Positions 34,093 through 42,205 of a stretch of DNA of 64,000 nucleotides are shown piece after piece; the stretch's first letter is position 1; every line of letters begins with the position of its first letter. The notes below the pieces were generated by a model, which did not search any database, was not told the DNA's origin, and worked only from the letters and a program-made list of their open reading frames with translations. A program made the translations under genes and the position numbers. The stretch lies in assembly GCA_030372335.1 (NCBI GenBank), contig JAUDCW010000003.1; one strand, 5' to 3'. This DNA is from JALCOL01 sp022649665 (lineage in GTDB: Bacteria; Bacillota; Bacilli; Lactobacillales; Enterococcaceae).

Positions 34093-34884
34093 ATGGGATT
34101 GTTTGATAAGTTAAAGAAAGCCGGATCTGATATGATGAAAGATGGGGAAATTTGTGGAAAAGTAAAAAAAGGAGAACCACTCACAGAAGAAGAGTTTGCC
34201 TTTTTCAGTGAGAAGCATCCTGATACAACGATTGAAGAAATGAAAAAGGAGTGGGATGACAAGCAGACACTTATGCGGCACGCTGAACACAAAATCGGTG
34301 GACTTAAATTTTTTACGGATGAAAACGGGTATTACTATTTCACTGCTCGAAAAGAACTAACTGGCGAACGCTATTATCTCGTTAATTTTGATTGGTCAGG
34401 TCCCCAATATGATACAAAGTCATCTACTTCTACTACCGGTAAAGATAAAAAGCAAGGCCGTGCTGGAAGCACAGTTGCAGGAGGCATATTAGGAAGTATG
34501 CTGGTACCTGGCGTTGGTACGGTTATTGGTGCTGCAGCCGGCGCGAACCGCAAAAAGAAAACTGATATCAACCGAAAATCTGAAACAACTACCACCCAGG
34601 AAGAAAGAAATACAACCGCCTATTTGATCTTTGTTGAAAAAGATAATAAAAGCGTACTTACGAAAACAATCACTTGCAATAATCAGATTGCGAGTCAAGT
34701 CCGTCAATTAACTTTTACCTTGGAATCAGTTGCTTTAGAAAAAGAGGAACCTATAGTGGAGTCAAGTGAGCAACCTTCTCTCACTCCTGCAGATGAAATT
34801 CGCAAGTTTAAACAGCTAATGGAGGAAGGCATTATTACCCAGGAAGAATTCGACGCCAAGAAAAAAGATTTATTGGGATTATAA
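34093..34884 (+). CDS. SHOCT-domain protein with glycine-zipper segment, probable prophage moron
   Basis: The 263-residue protein has a charged N-terminal region, a glycine-rich stretch (residues about 125-155, GGILGSMLVPGVGTVIGAAAG) with small-residue spacing of a membrane-inserting glycine zipper, then a C-terminal SHOCT domain (DEIRKFKQLMEEGIITQEEF). SHOCT domains occur at the ends of many short membrane or oligomerising proteins of unknown function. It is on the opposite strand to all phage structural genes, with its own AGGAGG site and terminator, as expected for a gene expressed in the lysogen. No function is assigned. Confidence 0.75.
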   Translation: MGLFDKLKKAGSDMMKDGEICGKVKKGEPLTEEEFAFFSEKHPDTTIEEMKKEWDDKQTLMRHAEHKIGGLKFFTDENGYYYFTARKELTGERYYLVNFDWSGPQYDTKSSTSTTGKDKKQGRAGSTVAGGILGSMLVPGVGTVIGAAAGANRKKKTDINRKSETTTTQEERNTTAYLIFVEKDNKSVLTKTITCNNQIASQVRQLTFTLESVALEKEEPIVESSEQPSLTPADEIRKFKQLMEEGIITQEEFDAKKKDLLGL

Positions 34885-34898
34885 ATAAACTATGTATG

Positions 34899-34929
34899 TA
34901 GCTCGCCTATTACAGACGAGCTATTTTTT
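34899..34929 (+). terminator. Terminator of the SHOCT-protein gene
   Basis: TAGCTCG pairs with CGAGCTA across an 11-base loop and is followed by six T. Confidence 0.75.
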
Positions 34930-34930
34930 A

Positions 34931-36025
34931 TTATGGATTCAGGCATTTGCCGCCTTTATCAAATTCGTACTCTTTGCCGTTGATCACTGTTTTCCCAATG
35001 ACCATGTGCCCATCTGGAATGCTTAAGAAGAAATACTTCTCTCCTTCTTGATACCAGCCAGTTACCATTTTTCCGCTATTGTCACAAAGGAACCATGTAC
35101 CGTGGTCTTGGATCCAGCCACTAGACATTTCGCCATTTTCTGCCATATGATACCAGGCATTGTCTTTGATCATCCAGCCTTTGACCATAGATCCATCATC
35201 GTTCAGAAGGAACCATTTGTTTCCTAAATGAATCCAGCCGGTAGACATCTCCCCATTGTTCCATGCGAAGTACCACTTATCTTTGTATGCGATCCAGCCA
35301 ACAGCCATACTGCCATTTTCGTGCAGATAATACCATTTTCCGTTATCCAGGAGCCATTCAGAATAATGCATGTGGCCATCTGTCGGATTTAAATAGTACC
35401 AGACGTTCCCAACATTTTTCCAACCTTTCGCTAACGACCCGTCTTCATTATAAAAATACCAGGCGCCAGTTTCCTGTGCCCAACCGTTTTTGAGTGTTGC
35501 TTCGCCAACACCATTAGCGATATCGTTCGCTAGGTCTGCTGCAGATACACCCATTAATTCCAAGTATCCATATGGATCTACATGATCCCCCGAATAATTT
35601 TGTGTGACCCACCAGTGTGTTTTCACTCCAGCCGTTCCTGGCCCTCCACTATCTAACGTTAACGGGATCCCAAAACGTTTGGCATTGTCCCGAGCATATT
35701 CGATATATGCTGGATAATTCTTAGCAAATTTCACTGCATTAGTCGTGTGCTCCAGCTCGATCTGACACGGAGAGAACGGATTTGCGTCCAAAGCTCCCCA
35801 ACTGACGAACCCTGGTTCGCCGACCTCATAAACGATTCCATTATCGCCAACAACGGCCTGTGTGTATGCATTCTGCCAAGCTGATTTCATATAAGAAGCT
35901 TCATTCCGAGCGCTGGGTTCATTTAGATTTCCTGTTTCATGCAAAATAATATAAAGGTTTTGCGCGACTCGGCTATCTCCTTCGTTGGCAGCCAGAGCAA
36001 ACTCGTTATTGATCGTATAGCTCAT
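34931..36025 (-). CDS. Endolysin: N-acetylmuramoyl-L-alanine amidase with choline-binding-like repeats
   Basis: The 364-residue protein has an N-terminal Amidase_2 domain (IILHETGN with zinc ligand His29, later THWWVTQNYSGDHVDPYGYL) and, from about residue 178, eight or so tandem aromatic repeats of the GW-x-WYYLN-x-DG type, as in choline-binding and glucan-binding modules. It cuts the amide bond between muramic acid and the stem peptide after holin action. The repeat type is known from pneumococcal lysins; the ligand in this host is unknown. It follows the holin gene with a 32-base gap. Confidence 0.93.
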   Translation of the reverse strand: MSYTINNEFALAANEGDSRVAQNLYIILHETGNLNEPSARNEASYMKSAWQNAYTQAVVGDNGIVYEVGEPGFVSWGALDANPFSPCQIELEHTTNAVKFAKNYPAYIEYARDNAKRFGIPLTLDSGGPGTAGVKTHWWVTQNYSGDHVDPYGYLELMGVSAADLANDIANGVGEATLKNGWAQETGAWYFYNEDGSLAKGWKNVGNVWYYLNPTDGHMHYSEWLLDNGKWYYLHENGSMAVGWIAYKDKWYFAWNNGEMSTGWIHLGNKWFLLNDDGSMVKGWMIKDNAWYHMAENGEMSSGWIQDHGTWFLCDNSGKMVTGWYQEGEKYFFLSIPDGHMVIGKTVINGKEYEFDKGGKCLNP

Positions 36026-36057
36026 ACTATCATACTCCTTTCAATTAAAGGGTCTTG

Positions 36058-36342
36058 CTATTTAGTGTCTGTTTCTCCATCAGTTTTCCACTTCTTTCCG
36101 ATCTCATAAACTCCGACCGCTGCCAGTCCGGCAATAAACCCGGCCCAAGCATAAGCGATCACTTCCGCTGGGAAGAAACTCATTGCGAACAAGCCACCAA
36201 TCGCGATTCCCGTCAGGATTCCACAAATTGGTAGAGCGAGGCCCTGGATATCCATTTTACGTTTGTAAAGCTCCACCATGGCGCTGACTAATGGTGCTAA
36301 TCCAGTCGCAGTAAGTAATAGATTTCTTAATTGTTCATTCAT
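36058..36342 (-). CDS. Phage holin
   Basis: The 94-residue protein starts MNEQLRNLLLTATGLAPLVSA and has three hydrophobic stretches (about residues 6-24, 35-57 and 61-80) and a charged C-terminal tail, the class I holin layout. It should form the membrane lesions that release the endolysin. The ATG at 36342 has AAAGGG eight bases upstream; an in-frame GTG three codons earlier overlaps that site. It is encoded directly before the endolysin. Confidence 0.85.
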   Translation of the reverse strand: MNEQLRNLLLTATGLAPLVSAMVELYKRKMDIQGLALPICGILTGIAIGGLFAMSFFPAEVIAYAWAGFIAGLAAVGVYEIGKKWKTDGETDTK

Positions 36343-36357
36343 TCCTATCACCCTTTC

Positions 36358-36702
36358 CTAAAAAATATTCAGAATTTTGTCTAAAACCACCGTGATCACA
36401 CTTGATGTCCCGCCGATCAACAAAACCAGCTTCCACATGTTGCTGCGGTTCAGCATTTTCAATTCATGATCACGTTTCGCGTTTTGATCTTTTTGTTCTA
36501 AGATCGCATGCAATATTTCTGTATTTTGCTCTCCTTGCCGGGTATTTTGCTCGCGCAAAAAACGGTTTGACTCATTGACTCGAGTCAGACCGTCTTTGAT
36601 TTCATCGCGGACCTCTTTCATATCTTCACTCAGTTTTCTCAATTTTCCTGAGTGATCGCGCAGGATCTCTTCGTGCTCTTCGATTTTCTTTTCCAATTCC
36701 AA
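36358..36702 (-). CDS. XhlA-like lysis-associated protein
   Basis: The 114-residue protein is a long charged coiled coil (residues about 1-88) followed by a single C-terminal membrane helix (KLVLLIGGTSSVITVVL). This is the layout of haemolysin XhlA, which works with a holin in PBSX-type phages. It comes 6 bases after its own ribosome-site region and 15 bases before the holin gene. A terminator precedes it, so the lysis genes may have a separate promoter or depend on read-through. Confidence 0.75.
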   Translation of the reverse strand: MELEKKIEEHEEILRDHSGKLRKLSEDMKEVRDEIKDGLTRVNESNRFLREQNTRQGEQNTEILHAILEQKDQNAKRDHELKMLNRSNMWKLVLLIGGTSSVITVVLDKILNIF

Positions 36703-36742
36703 ATGATCACCTCCTGCCCTATGTGACTATTAACAAATATCC

Positions 36743-36775
36743 AAAAAAAACGAAAAGCCTGCCGAAGCAAGCTTT
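36743..36775 (-). terminator. Terminator between baseplate and lysis genes
   Basis: On the minus strand AAAGCTTGC and GCAGGCTTT enclose a TTCG tetraloop and are followed by TTTTTTTT. The stem reaches the stop codon of the baseplate gene. Confidence 0.85.
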
Positions 36776-38865
36776 TATTCTCCCCATCCTTTGATTTTAA
36801 TCGTCGGATCATAATCTCCTGATATCTTGCTTATCCACACATTTGATTTGTTGTTCACGATTCCGATTTTTGCACTGGCATCTATGCCGAAAGAAACATC
36901 CTCTGTTATTTTTAGCGTTTGCGAATCGATTACTTGCACGACGGTGCGATCAAGCATTGCATAATTCCCTCCCGCGACTGTCAACGGTCGAAGAACGAAA
37001 GACTCGCCAATTTTGGGCAATCTGATCCGCACAATCTCTTTTGAGAGCTGATTAAACGCATATTGGACCCAAATATAGTTAAATTCCAGAATGCTTTTTT
37101 CTAGATTAATTGTAGGCTGTTCAAGTGACGCCCCGCCGAGAAATAATACCTCTTCGGCTGGATAGATGCGCTTCCAGCCCCCTGTCCCAGAAGATAGTAT
37201 CCCTTCAGAATGGATCGTGCGATTGAAGATAGCTCCGTCGAAGGATCTTGTCGCCTTGATCATTTTTCGCGGAGAAATTTTTGATTGATAGATTTGATAA
37301 ATATAGACAGACGCGTCTGGCAAACCATATTTTGGTCGAGTTCCTTCATACACTCCAGCTGGTAAGCTCAATAAATCAGTATTCTCCGTTAACCAAGGCA
37401 TGATATTTGGATTATAATTTTTAAAATTTGCTTGTACTTTGTAAAGATCAACTTCCGCATCACTGACACGTTTCCCGAGTTTTCCTGTAAATTGGCTGAC
37501 TTTGATGTCTTCCAATTGCAGCTTGTTTTTTTCATCTTTGATATCTTTTTCAAAATATAAATAGTGCCGCATGGCCCGTTCGGCTTTTCCAGAATTGTCA
37601 TGATTGTGATTTACCTGAATGCCACGCACCACTGTCTGCGTTGAGCCTCCGCCATCTAGCATGAATGCTTTGTCTACATCCAAAGAGAGCAAAATGCGCA
37701 CGGCATCCGTACAGTTCCATCCATTTGACCCCACGATATCTCGTCCATCACAGCATACTGTCAAGATCGTGCCATCCGCTTTGATTGCTATGATTTGATG
37801 CGGATTCTTAACCGTATCAGGGATGCCGTCTTGGTAGATTTTGATTCCCTCTTCATGCCTTCGACCATTCCAAATTAGCGGGGTAAATGCGGTGATCGCC
37901 TGGTCAAATCCGTCTGCAATGATCTGATCAGCTGTAGCCGTTCCGTTTTTGTAATAACTCCACTCGTTTTTTGCATTCCATGCTAAAATCCAGTAATTTG
38001 GTAAAAATTCATTTTCACAAATTACTTTCCCGTCGTGGATATACAGCCCGCTCAGTTCTGCATTTGCCGTCATTCCGGCATTCATTACCACCGTAGCTGT
38101 GCCGATGATCCGGTCCGTCTCTCGAGCCGTTTTTTGCTGCCCATGATCATGAAAAAATTGCTTTATTTTTGTTCCTGGCGGGATTTCCGTAACAAAATAA
38201 TTCGTTTTCGCCTCATCGTCATATCGATTCCACTGATTTACATCATCAATATAGGCGCTGTTAGATGAGGCTTCTAGCTTTCCTTTAAGCGATTCGTGCC
38301 CTGCCCGTGCTTCACCTATCTCTTTTAGCACAGTTCCGCCAGGGTCGATCGTACCGATAATATCTTTGTTTGCGGCGATAAAATCTGTCCATTCCTTTTT
38401 TTGTGCGTCTGAGTATTTGTCAAAATCATCTTTAGAGATACTCATATATTTTTGATATTTTTCAAGGATTTCATCCAGTAGAGCTACGTGTACAGTCGCT
38501 TGATCTGGCGATAAATCGGTCGCTTCATAAACTTTCATGTAAAAAGACGCAGATGAAATTTCGCGGTTCGCGGTGTCTAAAAGGCGAAAATATGCTTCAC
38601 GGAATTTTCCAGATACGCTCAGATTAGCCCGCGAGAAAGTATAGAGATATGCCCCTTCTTCAGCAAGCTTTTCAGCATACCCATCTGTAAATTCGCCTTT
38701 TGCGTTTTTTCCGGTAAAATGCAGACTATATCGGCTATTATCCACACGTTTTCCTTGATTTGTCACGATCACCCGTACTTGTGCGATTTGTTCATTTTGA
38801 CGTGCAGAGACCGCATAGCCCGACTCAAACTTATTGATATCGATCCAGAGCTCTTCATAAATCAT
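36775..38865 (-). CDS. Baseplate/receptor-binding protein with BppU-like N-terminus and phosphodiester glycosidase domain
   Basis: The 696-residue protein has three parts. Residues 1 to about 120 resemble the BppU N-terminal domain that attaches to the baseplate. Residues about 240-430 form a NAGPA/DUF2233 phosphodiester glycosidase domain: MNAGM (261-265), AFTPLIWNG, GTILTVCCDGRD and FMLDGGGSTQTVVRG (401-415) with the hallmark LDGGGST. The C-terminal 270 residues are unclassified and may bind the receptor. The enzyme family cuts GlcNAc-phosphodiester links, so it may act on teichoic acid or phosphopolysaccharide during adsorption. The start overlaps the preceding small gene by four bases (ATGA). 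Confidence 0.85.
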   Translation of the reverse strand: MIYEELWIDINKFESGYAVSARQNEQIAQVRVIVTNQGKRVDNSRYSLHFTGKNAKGEFTDGYAEKLAEEGAYLYTFSRANLSVSGKFREAYFRLLDTANREISSASFYMKVYEATDLSPDQATVHVALLDEILEKYQKYMSISKDDFDKYSDAQKKEWTDFIAANKDIIGTIDPGGTVLKEIGEARAGHESLKGKLEASSNSAYIDDVNQWNRYDDEAKTNYFVTEIPPGTKIKQFFHDHGQQKTARETDRIIGTATVVMNAGMTANAELSGLYIHDGKVICENEFLPNYWILAWNAKNEWSYYKNGTATADQIIADGFDQAITAFTPLIWNGRRHEEGIKIYQDGIPDTVKNPHQIIAIKADGTILTVCCDGRDIVGSNGWNCTDAVRILLSLDVDKAFMLDGGGSTQTVVRGIQVNHNHDNSGKAERAMRHYLYFEKDIKDEKNKLQLEDIKVSQFTGKLGKRVSDAEVDLYKVQANFKNYNPNIMPWLTENTDLLSLPAGVYEGTRPKYGLPDASVYIYQIYQSKISPRKMIKATRSFDGAIFNRTIHSEGILSSGTGGWKRIYPAEEVLFLGGASLEQPTINLEKSILEFNYIWVQYAFNQLSKEIVRIRLPKIGESFVLRPLTVAGGNYAMLDRTVVQVIDSQTLKITEDVSFGIDASAKIGIVNNKSNVWISKISGDYDPTIKIKGWGE

Positions 38866-39023
38866 TCGCGATCACTCATTTCTTTCTCCAACTGATCTTT
38901 CAACCGCTTGTTTTCAGCAGTCAAGACTTCCACTTCCGCTAGGAGTTTGTTTTTCTCCATCAACAGATTTCCTAGCTCAAAAGTGATATTCTCGTTAAAT
39001 TTTAACCCTATTTTTTCGTTCAT
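38862..39023 (-). CDS. Small coiled-coil tail-region protein, 53 aa
   Basis: The 53-residue protein starts MNEKIGLKFNENITFELGNL, then continues as a leucine-rich coiled coil with a heptad pattern (LLMEKNKLLAEVEVL). It has a GGAGGGG ribosome site, begins 3 bases after the Tal gene ends, and overlaps the next gene by ATGA. Small coiled-coil proteins of this position are common in Gram-positive siphophage tail modules; the function is not known. Confidence 0.8.
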   Translation of the reverse strand: MNEKIGLKFNENITFELGNLLMEKNKLLAEVEVLTAENKRLKDQLEKEMSDRE

Positions 39024-39026
39024 CTG

Positions 39027-41420
39027 CTACCCCTCCATTTTGATTGGCATGCCGCTAAAGTATTCTTCGATTCGTGCATTGTTGTATTCTTGTTTAACGA
39101 GCCGATCCTTTTCGTATCCGCGTCGCTTTGCCTTGATCTCCCAAGCAAAACGCATTTTTGGTTTGTCAGATTCCACTAAAAATTGATCCGATCGAAAATC
39201 TGCGATCCAAAAGTTTGCATTGTCGTAAGGTTGTAGAAAAACTTCATAGGGAATATCGGTGTTGACAGTATCCGAAAAGATCGTTTCGATAGGCACCCAA
39301 ACTTCGCCATTCTCATTAGTTTGGCCGCGTCCCATATCACCGAGATAGGTTTCGGCCATTTCATAAGCCGGAGTAGCGCGGACTCCATCACGCGTGACAT
39401 GGATTGCGTTTTTACTTCCGATCGTGTTCAAATTCATCACGCCCACTGTAGGCTTTTGAACGGATCCACCTACCGAAAAGCCTACAGTTCCCCATTTCCA
39501 CGATGCCTCATTTTCATCGTTGCAAACCAAAACACTAAACGGATTGGCCCCCGAACAGCGAATCGCGGTCCCGTTTGGTTCGGCGGTCGTCCAGTAGGGA
39601 CCGTAAGAACCAAACGTTGATCCACCTATTCTACGAAACGTGAGCTTTCCCTTGTCAAGTTCTAGAGTTCCGAATTGATCCCAAGCTGTGACTTTCGATC
39701 CGCGAATATCAGTTCCTGTGATCGTGCCGTTATCAAGTTTAAAATTGCCGGCATTTAGATCTAGATAACTTTTCCCGTCTGCGGATTGGATCTTTCCTTT
39801 GCTCATGCGTACGTCGCCGGTGGTCATGTTGATGTCGAGACCAGGGCCCGTAATACTTCCTCTGCTCATCTGCACATCTCCCGTCGTCATGTTGATATCA
39901 AGCCCTGGCCCTTTTATTTTCCCTTTCGCAAATTCCGCTACTCCAGTGTCGAGATTTAAAAAGAAATTCGGGCCGGCCAGAATACCTGTCTGGATGAATT
40001 TAGCATTAAATACGCCATCGATCGTCCAGGCAGTGTGGAAATTATCCAAATTAAAATCACCATCGATAAATCCGATTCCTTCGCTATTTGCAACTAAAAA
40101 ATGATCACTTGTTTCAAGTGATTTTCCGTTCATCCATACCGTACAAAAAGGCGTCCGGTCTTCCCCTTTGCCTAGATCTTGCTGATTCAGCATCACAAAA
40201 GATCCGCCCTTACCCCCGCGGATAATATCTGATTGCCATTTAGCGATCTCTTCGGAGGTGTAAAAGGTCGCCTTTTCCTCGTCCAGCCTCTCAAGATCTA
40301 GTTTGATATCGGAGGAGGTCTTGATGCTCGATTTTTTTGCTAGATTGTCCCCGACGTCAGCACTGACCCGTCCAGTCAGGCGATCGATCGATACTTTAAA
40401 AATCCGCGCGCGATAGTGGTATCCCCGATCATAGCGATGCAACTGGATCGTGTTGCCAATATCATCGCCGCCAAAAATATTCGTTTTAAACTGCACCAGT
40501 GGGCGGCTGATCTCAACTAGCGCATTGTAGGTGTTTAGCAAAAGCTGTTCCTTGTCCTCGATGTCATCAAAAATCATGACCCCTTCACGCTTTCGCATTT
40601 TCCCATTCTTGAGCGGGATCCCGTATTTTTCTGTCATCTCCGGCAATTCGATCCAATTCTGACCCGCCGGCTTATCGATCGGTTTGCCGGCTGATTTTTT
40701 CCAAACGACGTCGGTAAACTCGATGCGGCGACCATAGCCATCGCCAACCTCTTCGCCTTTCCCACGACCAATCAGCGAAGTGAAGATCTGACTCCTATCT
40801 TCCTCCTTCACGATCGACAAAGCGCTGGCGCCGTAAACAAAGCGCTCGTTGCTTGCTTCACCGATTTTATCGTAGATTTCTATCCATTTATCGGTGATTC
40901 TTGTACCCTCGATTTTGCACTTGAAAAGAATCTCGCAACCATGACTTTGCAGCTGTTTTAGACAATCCTTGACACTTAAATAGTAAAAGGTATCAGTGAC
41001 TGCTGGCAGATTGGGTTTGACATAGCCGAGTCGCCACTCCCCATCCGTTGCTGCTAAAATCTGAGTTGCAACATAGCTCACGCCGCGATTAGTCGGGCGG
41101 ATATCTTTGACTACGTATCCCTCTAATTCTTTGAGCGCAAAATTGATCCCTGTAAATTCATTGCGATTGTGTGGATCTTCATTCGTGATGTTGGCATACA
41201 TGCTAAATGAGTCATCCGATTCTTTGACCGCCATATAAGCAGCAGACGCGATTTCTTGGTCATAAACAGATGCTACCTTTAACGTATCTGCTAGCAATTC
41301 CGACTTGTCTGGTGTGATTTCTTTTTCCTGCAACAGTTGAGTCAAATGTTCGCGAGTAACGATCCGAATCAACTGTTGCTGTTCATCGAACATGAAGACC
41401 GACGAGTTATATTCCGTCAT
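39027..41420 (-). CDS. Tail-associated lysin/tail tip protein (Tal, prophage endopeptidase tail family)
   Basis: The 797-residue protein corresponds to the Tal/gp18-like tail-tip component. The N-terminal ~370 residues form the baseplate hub (VKDIRPTNRGVSYVATQILA, RIFKVSIDRLTGRVSADVGD), followed by a region with two copies of GPGLDINMTTGDVQMSRGSI-type repeats (around residues 510-550) that build a thin beta structure, then a C-terminal domain. No obvious lytic domain is seen. The ATG at 41420 follows GGAGGTATATAT and overlaps the Dit stop by four bases (ATGA). Confidence 0.85.
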   Translation of the reverse strand: MTEYNSSVFMFDEQQQLIRIVTREHLTQLLQEKEITPDKSELLADTLKVASVYDQEIASAAYMAVKESDDSFSMYANITNEDPHNRNEFTGINFALKELEGYVVKDIRPTNRGVSYVATQILAATDGEWRLGYVKPNLPAVTDTFYYLSVKDCLKQLQSHGCEILFKCKIEGTRITDKWIEIYDKIGEASNERFVYGASALSIVKEEDRSQIFTSLIGRGKGEEVGDGYGRRIEFTDVVWKKSAGKPIDKPAGQNWIELPEMTEKYGIPLKNGKMRKREGVMIFDDIEDKEQLLLNTYNALVEISRPLVQFKTNIFGGDDIGNTIQLHRYDRGYHYRARIFKVSIDRLTGRVSADVGDNLAKKSSIKTSSDIKLDLERLDEEKATFYTSEEIAKWQSDIIRGGKGGSFVMLNQQDLGKGEDRTPFCTVWMNGKSLETSDHFLVANSEGIGFIDGDFNLDNFHTAWTIDGVFNAKFIQTGILAGPNFFLNLDTGVAEFAKGKIKGPGLDINMTTGDVQMSRGSITGPGLDINMTTGDVRMSKGKIQSADGKSYLDLNAGNFKLDNGTITGTDIRGSKVTAWDQFGTLELDKGKLTFRRIGGSTFGSYGPYWTTAEPNGTAIRCSGANPFSVLVCNDENEASWKWGTVGFSVGGSVQKPTVGVMNLNTIGSKNAIHVTRDGVRATPAYEMAETYLGDMGRGQTNENGEVWVPIETIFSDTVNTDIPYEVFLQPYDNANFWIADFRSDQFLVESDKPKMRFAWEIKAKRRGYEKDRLVKQEYNNARIEEYFSGMPIKMEG

Positions 41421-42190
41421 ATATATACCTCCCGACAATAAATATCCATCGTACCGTTATTACACTCAATCATGTCACCGCGATGGATATAAAAATTTTC
41501 AAAATCTGAGTCTAAATCTAAGATTGCCGTCCGATTGACTCCGTTCACCATCACTTTGCCGCGCGCAAAATCAAAAGTCACTGTATTTCCAGCATAAATT
41601 GCTGCACTAGTAATTTTGATCAATGCTCCCGTCGTTCGATTTTTGATCTGGATACTTGATCCACGGGATAATTTGACTATGATTTTAGACGGAGTTGTCT
41701 CGATTGGCGAGTTAACGGTGATTTGACTTCCTGATTTCTTTTCACGCGAATACTTTTGCGGATCTTGGCAATAAATCGTAAAGCTGCTAGTTATGCTATT
41801 AGCATCCCCTGGCACTGTTTCAGCCGATTGGTAACGACCGTAGTAAATGATACTCGGCTCGTCGTTAAAGATGATCTCGACATCCTCTTTACGATACAGC
41901 AGCCCCATCAACTGTCGAAATTTACGTTGAAATTCTTCCGAATCTTGCTCGATCAATTGGAATTGCACCGTGATCTCGCGAGCGTTGAGCTTTTGTGTTG
42001 ATATCTTTGTCCCTCTGTGTACGTTCTCCGTCTCCATTTCGAGTGAAATCATCTCGCGTCCGGTGACAACGAGCGTCCGATATCCATCAATGATGTTTTC
42101 TAAATAAATTCCATCATAACGCATTGCAGACGCGGGAAGGAGACGATCATCGGACCAGTAACCTTTCTTGGTATTTTTAAAATCATACAT
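41417..42190 (-). CDS. Distal tail protein (Dit)
   Basis: The 257-residue protein fits the siphovirus Dit family (Sipho_tail). The N-terminal ring-forming domain contains NIIDGYRTLVVTGREMISLE and the belt region IIFNDEPSIIYYGRY. The C-terminal galectin-like domain ends in MIECNNGTMDIYCREVY. Dit forms the hexameric hub joining the tail tube to the baseplate. It lies directly downstream of the tape measure gene, its usual place. Confidence 0.9.
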   Translation of the reverse strand: MYDFKNTKKGYWSDDRLLPASAMRYDGIYLENIIDGYRTLVVTGREMISLEMETENVHRGTKISTQKLNAREITVQFQLIEQDSEEFQRKFRQLMGLLYRKEDVEIIFNDEPSIIYYGRYQSAETVPGDANSITSSFTIYCQDPQKYSREKKSGSQITVNSPIETTPSKIIVKLSRGSSIQIKNRTTGALIKITSAAIYAGNTVTFDFARGKVMVNGVNRTAILDLDSDFENFYIHRGDMIECNNGTMDIYCREVYI

Positions 42191-42205
42191 ATCGCTCCCC
42201 CCTTT

